In this document: positions 1 to 5,385 of the stretch, piece by piece
Numbering within the stretch: the stretch's first letter is position 1
Layout of the letters: the number at the start of each line of letters is the position of its first letter
Origin: Oscillospiraceae bacterium
GTDB lineage: Bacteria > Bacillota > Clostridia > Christensenellales > Aristaeellaceae
Assembly (NCBI GenBank): GCA_031266295.1
Contig: JAISBH010000206.1
Location: 1 to 5,450, forward strand
Direction: 5' to 3'
Length of the DNA stretch: 5,450 nt
Program-made: the position numbers and the translations under genes
The notes under the pieces: model-generated
Database searches by the model: none
What the model saw: only the letters and a program-made list of their open reading frames with translations
What the model was told of the DNA's origin: nothing

Positions 1-73
1 GGTTACAACGCGGCGTGTAATCCCGTTCCTCTTCCCTATCGCCGTCACATTCGAAGAATGGCTTAAGGGAAAC

Positions 74-136
74 CGACAACCCTCATCGCCCCCCCCTAGG
101 GGGAGATGTCGCCGCAGCGACAGAGGGGGCGTCCCC
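74..136 (-). repeat. Left copy of a ~60-bp palindromic repeat (inverted relative to the copy at 5326-5385)
   Basis: Read on the minus strand, this stretch matches 5326-5385 almost perfectly. There is an identical 33-bp core (97-129 against 5332-5364) and an identical 15-bp outer arm (74-88 against 5371-5385). They differ in a C/G run (8 here, 6 there) and in a two-base change (CG at 130-131) facing a single base. Inside are a 6-bp stem with a 4-base loop (TGTCGC at 107-112 pairing with GCGACA at 117-122), a perfect palindrome CCCCCTAGGGGG (92-103), and a GGGGG-ACG-CCCCC fold touching the stop codon of the membrane-protein gene. It lies directly 3' of that operon, so the RNA would end in a very stable structure. 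No T-tract follows, so it is not a textbook intrinsic terminator. It is probably one member of a dispersed intergenic repeat family; that is inference. Confidence 0.9.
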
Positions 137-829
137 CTACCCCTTCGCCTTCCTGACAAAATACGGCCCGAACGTCACGGCGAACACCGCCGCAGCGTCC
201 ACTATAATATCCTTCATTGTGTCCAATAACGCGGCCTGCCCTACAAGCGCCTCGCCCGACTCGAGCATAAATTTTTGCATATTGAGCTTTAGCAGCCAGT
301 CGAACGTAAACTCATATATCTCCCAGATTGTGCCGCACGTCAGCCCGAAACAGAAGGCAAACAACGACACAAACACCGGACTTAGCTCCACATGAACACC
401 CTTGTGATCATTCAATAACTGAATAACCACAAACCCTAGCGCGCCCAGCATCGCCCCGCTGAACGCGTGCAGTATCGAATCCCAGAACGGTATGCGGTAA
501 TAGAACGACCGCACCTCGCCCAAGTAGATCGCGCAGTACAGGAATATCATGAAGGCGATATGCATGGGTTGAGGTATGGATACCTTCAGCTTCCTCTCCA
601 GCGCCGAGGGCAGAAACAAAATGCACACGCCCAGCGCGCACTGAATCAGCATCAGCGCGTAGTCGCTCTTCATCTTGTCATGCTCTATCCCATCGACGGC
701 GCCGGATGGCGACAGAACAATTCTTACCACCGCGTACACAATCGACAGCATCAGCGTTATGAATACGAACCAGAAAGTGACACTGCTCCATTCGGTTTTC
801 CGTCTCACTTTAGCCAACCCCCATATCAA
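137..829 (-). CDS. Six-helix integral membrane protein, YjdF/DUF2238-like; third gene of the operon
   Basis: The 230-residue product is strongly hydrophobic, with about six membrane segments: roughly 17-39, 58-76, 88-106, 118-138, 151-172 and 205-224. Polar and charged residues cluster in short motifs: FWDSILHAFSGAMLGALG at 115-132, GTIWEIYEFTFD at 166-177 and DTMKDIIVDAAA at 203-214. This W-D-x-x-x-H, IWEIYEF and DTxxDIxxD pattern resembles the YjdF/DUF2238 family of inner-membrane proteins, whose function I do not know. The conserved Asp, His and Glu near the membrane could bind a metal or proton, which is speculation. There is no signal peptide apart from the first helix. The open frame begins at a TTG (829-827) overlapping the kinase gene by 20 bp, with GGAGGT at 846-841 but an 11-base spacer. 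A GTG at 808-806, just past the kinase stop and preceded by GGGGG at 822-818, is an equally plausible start and would give 223 residues. Overlap or abutment implies translational coupling to the kinase. Confidence 0.85.
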   Translation of the reverse strand: MIWGLAKVRRKTEWSSVTFWFVFITLMLSIVYAVVRIVLSPSGAVDGIEHDKMKSDYALMLIQCALGVCILFLPSALERKLKVSIPQPMHIAFMIFLYCAIYLGEVRSFYYRIPFWDSILHAFSGAMLGALGFVVIQLLNDHKGVHVELSPVFVSLFAFCFGLTCGTIWEIYEFTFDWLLKLNMQKFMLESGEALVGQAALLDTMKDIIVDAAAVFAVTFGPYFVRKAKG

Positions 830-1847
830 GCGTTACGACTACCTCCGTCCCCTTGCCCTCCTCGCTGGTCACGGTGATGCCGCCGTCCGACATCTCCAGT
901 ATGCGCTTGACCAGCGGCAGGCCCAGACCGTTGCCCTTCACGCTGCGCGAGGGATCGGCTTGGTAGAACTTCTCGAATATATGCTGTATCGTCTCGCCGC
1001 TCATGCCGACTCCATCGTCCGCGACGCGCACCGTTGGTTCCGGTCTCGAGCGCAGCGTGACGGTCACGCTGCCACCGTCCGGCGTGAACTTGATCGCGTT
1101 GCCGATAAGGTTGATCCATACCTGGGTCAGCAGTTCCTCGCTGCCGCAGTACTCGCACTCGTCCAGGTCGGCGGTCATGCCGATGCGCTTCCTTCGCCAC
1201 TCCGGCTCCATCATCAGTATGACACGGCGCAGCTGCTCGTCCAACAAGAATGAACGCCTGTCCGTCTCGATCTCCTGGTTCTCCAGCTTGGATAACAGCA
1301 GCACGTTGCTCGACAGCAGCGCGAGCCGTTCGGCCTCCCGGATGATTATGTCGATATACTCGTTTCGGCTCTCTGGACTAAGATTATCCTTGCGTAACAG
1401 TTTCGCGAAACCCTTTATCGACGCGACCGGCGTTTTAAACTCATGCGCCACGTTGCGGATGAAGTCGCTGCGCAGCGTTTCGATACCACCCAGTTCCTTG
1501 GCCATCTTGTTGAAACTGTCGGCCAGCAGTTCAGCTTCTCGGATGCCGTGCAGCTCGACGCGGGTGTCGAATCGTCCCGCCGCTATCTTGTTTGTCGCGT
1601 CTACCAGCTGGCGGAACGGCCTTGTCATAGCCTTCGTCGCTATGACGCTCATAACCGTGCCGATGCTCAAGCTGCTCAGCGCGACGGCGCACGCACCCAA
1701 AATCGGGAACGGGCGCGCCACCACACCCATCTGTATCAGCAGAAACAGTCCTATCGCGCTCAGAATCAGCGTTATCACATGCACGACAAATACCAGGCTG
1801 ACCAGCGTCACGAACATCGTGTACATGCTCCCATTCGTCTTCCTCAT
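810..1847 (-). CDS. Sensor histidine kinase with HAMP domain and minimal extracytoplasmic loop
   Basis: This 345-residue kinase autophosphorylates on histidine and should pass the phosphate to the regulator encoded just upstream. Two membrane helices (about 12-39 and 48-71) are separated by only about eight residues, so there is no extracytoplasmic sensor domain. A HAMP linker follows (about 72-120). The HisKA dimerisation domain carries the H-box NVAHEFKTPVASI with phosphoacceptor His135. The HATPase_c domain shows the N-box WINLIGNAIKFT (Asn250), G1 box DDGVG (277-281), F box FEKFYQAD (291-298) and G2 box GNGLGL (305-310). All catalytic motifs are intact. A CxxC pair (C231, C234) is unusual. 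The ATG overlaps the regulator's TGA in an ATGA arrangement with no strong ribosome site of its own, so coupled translation is likely. The signal is unknown. The architecture recalls intramembrane-sensing kinases that partner ABC transporters, but the classical BceS type lacks HAMP. Confidence 0.96.
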   Translation of the reverse strand: MRKTNGSMYTMFVTLVSLVFVVHVITLILSAIGLFLLIQMGVVARPFPILGACAVALSSLSIGTVMSVIATKAMTRPFRQLVDATNKIAAGRFDTRVELHGIREAELLADSFNKMAKELGGIETLRSDFIRNVAHEFKTPVASIKGFAKLLRKDNLSPESRNEYIDIIIREAERLALLSSNVLLLSKLENQEIETDRRSFLLDEQLRRVILMMEPEWRRKRIGMTADLDECEYCGSEELLTQVWINLIGNAIKFTPDGGSVTVTLRSRPEPTVRVADDGVGMSGETIQHIFEKFYQADPSRSVKGNGLGLPLVKRILEMSDGGITVTSEEGKGTEVVVTLDMGVG

Positions 1848-2518
1848 TCAGCGCGCACCGCCTTGTACCCCAGTCCGCGCACGGTGACGATCTCGAACTC
1901 CGGCCAGCCGTAGAACCGTTCCCGCAGCCTGTTGATATGCACATTCACCGTGCGTTCGTCGCTTTCGGAATCGACCCCCCATATCTCGTCCATCAGTTGT
2001 ATGCGTGTGAAGATTATATTGGGGTAACTGAGCAGCTTGTATAACAGGTGGAATTCCTTCTGGGGCAGGGTGATCCGCTCTTGACCGCGCGTCACGGTCA
2101 GCGAGTCGTATGCCAGCGTTACCGCGCCGACGGTGATCTTCCGCTCGCTGACGATCTGCGCGCGGCGAAGCAGGGCCTTTATCCGCAGCAGCATCTCTTC
2201 CTCGTCGACCGGCTTGACCATGTAATCATCCGTACCGACTATGAAACCCCGCTTGCGATCCCTGGGCGCTTCCTTGGCCGTCACCATCAGTATCGGGAGC
2301 GTGGAGTCGTCGTCGCGTATCTCCTCCGTCAGCTGGTACCCGTCCATGCCCGGCATCATGATATCCGTGATCATCAGGTCGATGTGGTTATTTGACAGAA
2401 TATCCAACGCCTCGCGCGCGTTCTCGGCGCAATAGGGATGATACCCGGCGTCCCTGAGCACTATCTCCAGAAACCGCCGTGCGCTGACGTCGTCCTCCAC
2501 AACCAGTATATTGAACAT
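1844..2518 (-). CDS. OmpR/PhoB-family response regulator; first gene of the operon
   Basis: The 224-residue protein is a complete DNA-binding response regulator. The receiver domain (about 2-117) has the acidic pocket E8-D9-D10, phosphoacceptor Asp52 in LMITDIMMPGMDGYQL, switch Thr80 and Lys102 in YMVKPVDEEE. The C-terminal winged helix (about 126-223) has the recognition helix in DERTVNVHINRLRER (187-201) and the wing VRGLGYKAV (213-221). It should be phosphorylated by the adjoining kinase and bind direct repeats as a dimer. I chose the ATG at 2518-2516 over the longest open frame (from 2578): GGAGGG sits at 2530-2525 with a 6-base spacer, and the protein then begins with the typical MFNILVVEDD. 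The upstream extension would add 20 residues unlike the family and would be read through the putative promoter. Its target is probably the divergent intergenic region, hence autoregulation plus control of the transporter; this is inference. Confidence 0.97.
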   Translation of the reverse strand: MFNILVVEDDVSARRFLEIVLRDAGYHPYCAENAREALDILSNNHIDLMITDIMMPGMDGYQLTEEIRDDDSTLPILMVTAKEAPRDRKRGFIVGTDDYMVKPVDEEEMLLRIKALLRRAQIVSERKITVGAVTLAYDSLTVTRGQERITLPQKEFHLLYKLLSYPNIIFTRIQLMDEIWGVDSESDERTVNVHINRLRERFYGWPEFEIVTVRGLGYKAVRAE

Positions 2519-2524
2519 AGCGAT

Positions 2525-2530
2525 CCCTCC
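2525..2530 (-). promoter_or_regulatory. Ribosome binding site of the response-regulator gene
   Basis: On the minus strand this reads GGAGGG, six bases before the ATG at 2518. It decides the start of the regulator against the longer open frame that begins at 2578. The only other strong Shine-Dalgarno match in the operon is a GGAGGT at 846-841. Confidence 0.88.
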
Positions 2531-2542
2531 GATACGCGTATC
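2531..2542. promoter_or_regulatory. Perfect 12-bp palindrome GATACGCGTATC, candidate operator
   Basis: The twelve bases are exactly self-complementary and lie immediately upstream of the regulator's ribosome binding site. They overlap the -10-like hexamer at 2540-2545. Symmetry extends no further than these twelve bases. The position, around the expected transcription start of the minus-strand operon, suits a repressor site, or a small structure at the 5' end of the mRNA. OmpR-family proteins usually prefer direct repeats, so a different regulator is possible. Function is inferred from position only. Confidence 0.4.
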
Positions 2543-2545
2543 ATA
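2540..2545 (-). promoter_or_regulatory. Candidate -10 element (TATGAT) of the minus-strand operon
   Basis: The minus strand reads TATGAT, five of six matches to the sigma-70/sigma-A consensus, and would start transcription about 15 bases before the regulator ATG. There is no good -35 at 16-18 bases. The canonical TTGACA at 2578-2573 is 27 bases away, too far to pair with it. A tandem 11-bp repeat occupies the -35 region instead, as in promoters that depend on a response regulator. The assignment is tentative. Confidence 0.4.
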
Positions 2546-2551
2546 CCGCGC

Positions 2552-2573
2552 GAAGATAAACTGAAGATAAACT
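2552..2573 (-). promoter_or_regulatory. Perfect tandem 11-bp repeat, candidate response-regulator binding site
   Basis: The 11-mer GAAGATAAACT (plus strand) occurs twice head-to-tail at 2552-2562 and 2563-2573; on the minus strand each unit reads AGTTTATCTTC. Direct repeats spaced about one helical turn are the classic binding layout of OmpR/PhoB-family regulators. The pair covers the -19 to -40 area of the proposed minus-strand promoter, replacing a consensus -35. The obvious ligand is the regulator encoded immediately downstream, implying positive autoregulation. The repeat is directly seen; the ligand is inference. Confidence 0.55.
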
Positions 2574-2578
2574 GTCAA

Positions 2579-2665
2579 GGCTTAAAAGTTAATCTTTGGT
2601 TTACGTTGGCATTGTATCATATCCGTGGCAAAAGGAAAAGGAATGAAGAGAAATGAATATACTCT
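2579..2665 (+). promoter_or_regulatory. Leader and promoter region of the ABC transporter gene (elements not resolved)
   Basis: This AT-richer stretch should contain the plus-strand promoter of the transporter. The best -10-like hexamer is TATCAT at 2615-2620, with only a weak -35-like TCTTTG at 2593-2598 (16-base spacer). TATACT at 2658-2663 is too close to the ribosome binding site to be its promoter. The sequence GTATCATA at 2614-2621 also occurs at 2538-2545, beside the minus-strand promoter. A purine-rich run (about 2630-2653) forms the leader just before the Shine-Dalgarno. No riboswitch or terminator-like structure is seen. Confidence 0.3.
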
Positions 2666-2672
2666 AAGGAGG
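2666..2672 (+). promoter_or_regulatory. Ribosome binding site of the ABC transporter gene
   Basis: AAGGAGG is a near-perfect Shine-Dalgarno sequence, eight bases before the ATG at 2681. It supports that start over the out-of-frame ATG at 2674, which would have a spacer of only one base. Confidence 0.92.
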
Positions 2673-2680
2673 AATGCGCG

Positions 2681-5317
2681 ATGCTCAAGCTTACCCGGAT
2701 CGTAAAGAACTACAGCGCCGGCGACGCGGTGATACCAGCCCTGCGGGACGTTGACATAGAATTCCGCAGGAGTGAATTCGTGGCGGTGTTCGGCCCGTCA
2801 GGTTGCGGAAAGACGACGCTGCTCAACATCATCGGCGGTTTGGATCGCTATACCAGCGGCGACATGGTCATCGACGGCGTATCCACCAAGGAGTACAAGG
2901 ACGGCGACTGGGACATATATCGCAACAAGGCGATAGGGTTCGTGTTCCAGTCCTACAACCTGATCCCGCACCAGTCCGTGCTGTCGAACGTGGAACTGGC
3001 GCTGACGCTGTCGGGCGTGTCCCCTGCCGACCGAAAGAAGCGCGCCGCCGAAGCGCTGACCAAGGTCGGTCTGGGCGACCAGATGCGCAAGAAGCCCAAC
3101 CAGCTCTCCGGTGGGCAGATGCAGCGTGTCGCGATAGCCCGCGCGCTGGTCAACGATCCGGAGATATTGCTGGCCGACGAACCAACCGGCGCGCTGGATA
3201 CCGAAACCAGCGTGCAGGTAATGGATATATTAAAAGAGGTATCCAAGGATCGCCTGGTGATCATGGTCACGCATAACCCCGACCTGGCGGACAAGTACGC
3301 GAACCGCATCGTTCGCCTGCTCGACGGCAGGGTGACAAGCGACACCAATCCATATAACGGACACACCGCGCGGCCCATCCCCCGGCAGGATGGCCTTCAA
3401 GGCAAGTTCAAAGGCAAGCTAAAGGAAAAGCGCAACCGCAAGAAGCCGCTGACGATGCTGACCGCGCTGTCGCTGAGCCTCAACAATCTTATGACGAAGA
3501 AGGCGCGCACGTTGCTGACCGGATTCGCCGGAAGCATAGGCATTATCGGCATCGCGCTGATATTGTCTATGTCCAACGGTATGCAGGCGTATATCGCCGG
3601 GATTGAGCGCGACACCATGTCCAGTTACCCCATCATCATCAACAGCGCCAGTATGGAACTGGGCACGCTGCTAACCACGATGGCCGGCCTGCGTGAGAGC
3701 GTGGGCAACCACGATATGGATAAGGTATACTCCAAGGACGTAATGGGCAGTATGCTGTCCGGCATGAGCAGCCAGATAAGCGCGAACGATCTCGCGTCGT
3801 TCAAGACGTTCCTGGACGGGAACGAGGATGTTGCGCTTCAGGCGCACGATATCCAGTACCAGTATGACACGCCGCTGATCGTCTACAAGGCGGACACATC
3901 GTCCGGCCCGGTCAAGCTGGAGCCTAGCCAGATAATGGAACAGATGACGCCGTCCGGCGTGTCGGGCATGGCGTCCATTAACAGCGCCGCCATGAGCGAG
4001 TCGAGCGCGTGGAAGCGGCTGATCGACAACGACGGCGTGCTGGAATCGCAATTCACCGTGCTCGCCGGGCGTATGCCGGGCGAGTGGGACGAGGTCGCCG
4101 TACTCGTGGACGAACACAACGAGATCAGCGACTACCAGCTGTTCTCGCTGGGGCTGAGGGATCCCTCGGAGATATCCAGCCTGATGATGGACGCCGCGTC
4201 TGGAAAGGCTGTGGACGTCGAGCAATCCGTATACACATATGACGAGTTGATGGATCTGCGGTTCAAGCTGGTCGCGCCGACGGACGTGTTCGAGCGGAAC
4301 GGCGGGGTATGGACGGATCGCAGTTCGGACGACGGGTATATGAAAGCGGTCGTCGACGCGGCGCCGGAGCTGAAGGTGGTCGGCGTGCTGCGCGCGTCGT
4401 CGGATACCGGCATGGGTTCATCAAACGGGGCGATAGGCTATACCCCGGCGCTGATGTATCATCTGATGGACGCCGTCAGGGAAAGCGAGATAGCGAAGGC
4501 GCAGCTGGATAATCAGGACGTCGACGTGTTCACGGGCAAGGTGTTCCGCACAGAGGCGGCGGCCAGTGTTGTTATGCCCGATCTCTCACAGCTGACCGAC
4601 GAGCAGAGGGCGCAGCTAGCCGCGCTCACCGCTGAACAGCGCGACGCGATGATGGAGCGGTTAGCCGAATCCACCGCCGCCCAAACATCGTCCGCGACAT
4701 ACGACGGAAACCTGTCGAAACTGGGCATATCCGACGCGGCGCGTCCGTCGTCGATCAGCATATACCCGAAGGACTTTGAGGCGAAGGAGAAGATAGCGGA
4801 TACCATACTCCAGTACAACAAGGATATGTCGGCGTCCGGGCAGGATGATAAAGTGATTCAGTATACTGATTTTACCGGGCTGCTTATGGGTTCGGTGGAT
4901 TCCGTCATCAGCGGCATCTCGACGATCTTGATCGCGTTCGTGGCGGTATCGCTGGTCGTGTCATCCATCATGATCGGGATCATCACATACATCTCGGTGC
5001 TGGAACGGACGAAGGAGATTGGCGTGCTGCGCTCGATCGGCGCGTCGAAGAGCGATATATCGCGGGTATTCAACGCGGAAACCGTCATCGTCGGATTCCT
5101 CGCGGGCACGCTGGGCATCGCCGCGACGCTGCTGCTATGCATCCCGGCCAACGCGATCATCAAGTCGCTTACCGGCATAGCCAACGCCGCGCAGCTGCCG
5201 ACCACCGGCGCCGCCGCGCTGATCGTCATCAGCATGGTTCTGACGTTCATTTCGGGATTGATTCCTTCAAGAGTAGCGGCTAAGAAGGATCCGGTCGTAG
5301 CGCTTCGGACGGAGTGA
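2681..5317 (+). CDS. ABC transporter, ATPase fused to FtsX/MacB-type permease
   Basis: This 878-residue protein joins a cytoplasmic ATPase to a four-helix permease and probably acts as a homodimer in the cytoplasmic membrane. The ATPase (about 1-225) is intact: Walker A GPSGCGKTT (38-46), Q-loop Gln90, signature LSGGQ (142-146), Walker B ILLADEP (162-168), D-loop ALD (171-173) and switch His198. A lysine-rich linker (about 238-255) leads to TM1 (about 281-298). A very large extracytoplasmic domain follows (about 300-740), with LAGRMPGEWDEVAVLV (461-476) and SSISIYPKDFEAKEKI (690-705), segments I associate with clostridial members of this family. TM2-4 lie near 745-771, 801-827 and 844-862, with the FtsX signature ERTKEIGVLRSIGAS (775-789) and C-terminal DPVVALRTE. 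MacB-like proteins couple ATP hydrolysis to movements outside the membrane, for example peptide or antibiotic extrusion or lipoprotein release. The substrate here is unknown. It is transcribed divergently from the two-component operon, its likely regulator. The gene is complete. Confidence 0.95.
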   Translation: MLKLTRIVKNYSAGDAVIPALRDVDIEFRRSEFVAVFGPSGCGKTTLLNIIGGLDRYTSGDMVIDGVSTKEYKDGDWDIYRNKAIGFVFQSYNLIPHQSVLSNVELALTLSGVSPADRKKRAAEALTKVGLGDQMRKKPNQLSGGQMQRVAIARALVNDPEILLADEPTGALDTETSVQVMDILKEVSKDRLVIMVTHNPDLADKYANRIVRLLDGRVTSDTNPYNGHTARPIPRQDGLQGKFKGKLKEKRNRKKPLTMLTALSLSLNNLMTKKARTLLTGFAGSIGIIGIALILSMSNGMQAYIAGIERDTMSSYPIIINSASMELGTLLTTMAGLRESVGNHDMDKVYSKDVMGSMLSGMSSQISANDLASFKTFLDGNEDVALQAHDIQYQYDTPLIVYKADTSSGPVKLEPSQIMEQMTPSGVSGMASINSAAMSESSAWKRLIDNDGVLESQFTVLAGRMPGEWDEVAVLVDEHNEISDYQLFSLGLRDPSEISSLMMDAASGKAVDVEQSVYTYDELMDLRFKLVAPTDVFERNGGVWTDRSSDDGYMKAVVDAAPELKVVGVLRASSDTGMGSSNGAIGYTPALMYHLMDAVRESEIAKAQLDNQDVDVFTGKVFRTEAAASVVMPDLSQLTDEQRAQLAALTAEQRDAMMERLAESTAAQTSSATYDGNLSKLGISDAARPSSISIYPKDFEAKEKIADTILQYNKDMSASGQDDKVIQYTDFTGLLMGSVDSVISGISTILIAFVAVSLVVSSIMIGIITYISVLERTKEIGVLRSIGASKSDISRVFNAETVIVGFLAGTLGIAATLLLCIPANAIIKSLTGIANAAQLPTTGAAALIVISMVLTFISGLIPSRVAAKKDPVVALRTE

Positions 5318-5325
5318 CGGCGGCC

Positions 5326-5385
5326 GGGGAACCCCCTCTGTCGCTGCGGCGACATCTCCCCCTAGGGGGGCGATGAGGGTTGTCG
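5326..5385 (+). repeat. Right copy of the ~60-bp palindromic repeat
   Basis: This is the inverted counterpart of 74-136, starting 9 bases after the TGA of the transporter gene. It contains the same 6-bp hairpin (TGTCGC at 5339-5344, loop TGCG, GCGACA at 5349-5354) and the same perfect palindrome CCCCCTAGGGGG (5358-5369), followed by the outer arm CGATGAGGGTTGTCG (5371-5385). Relative to the gene before it, it has the same orientation as the left copy. It could act as a 3'-end mRNA structure, but no T-run follows. Near-identity of two non-coding copies points to a recently dispersed repeat or to recombination between them. Confidence 0.9.

Noticed and set aside
48..60. Small hairpin CATTC-GAA-GAATG in the left flank
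   Set aside because: A 5-bp stem with a 3-base loop is too short to mean anything alone.
74..136. CRISPR or tandem array from the repeated GC-rich units
   Set aside because: Only one copy at each end of the window, inverted and 5 kb apart, with no spacers and no cas genes.
675..1253. Plus-strand open frame of 192 codons across the kinase/YjdF junction
   Set aside because: Shadow of two real minus-strand genes; composition is Ala/Arg/His rich without domain character.
1003..1887. Long plus-strand open frame (294 codons) opposite the kinase gene
   Set aside because: It is antisense to a kinase with all motifs intact, has no recognisable domain, is Ser/Arg rich as expected from reverse-frame translation of GC-rich DNA, and lacks a good ribosome site.
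2519..2578. N-terminal extension of the response regulator by 20 residues
   Set aside because: The ATG at 2518 has GGAGGG six bases upstream and gives the family-typical MFNILVVEDD start. The extension covers the candidate promoter and tandem repeat.
2573..2578. Consensus TTGACA on the minus strand as the -35 of the regulator operon
   Set aside because: No -10-like hexamer lies 16-18 bases downstream. The nearest good one, TATGAT, is 27 bases away.
2643..2705. Possible 20-codon leader peptide overlapping the start of the transporter gene (MKRNEYTL...)
   Set aside because: It has only a weak AAAGGA site upstream, shows no regulatory composition, and is out of frame with the strong AAGGAGG-driven transporter start. 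Attenuation would need conservation evidence.
3743..3994. Methionine clusters in the transporter external domain (residues 355-362 and 419-438) as a possible copper site
   Set aside because: No regular MxxM or Cys/His pattern or neighbouring metal genes; more likely compositional.
3671..4225. Minus-strand open frame of 184 codons inside the transporter gene
   Set aside because: Antisense to the intact permease external domain, with His/Arg/Val-rich shadow composition and no ribosome site.
4858..5355. Minus-strand open frame of 165 codons across the transporter 3' end and the right repeat
   Set aside because: It starts inside the palindromic repeat and runs antisense to the conserved FtsX helices.
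5326..5385. Right repeat as a classical Rho-independent terminator, or as a transposon terminal repeat
   Set aside because: No T-tract follows the hairpins. There is no transposase and no target-site duplication directly outside the two copies; the only outside direct match is imperfect and at unequal distances.
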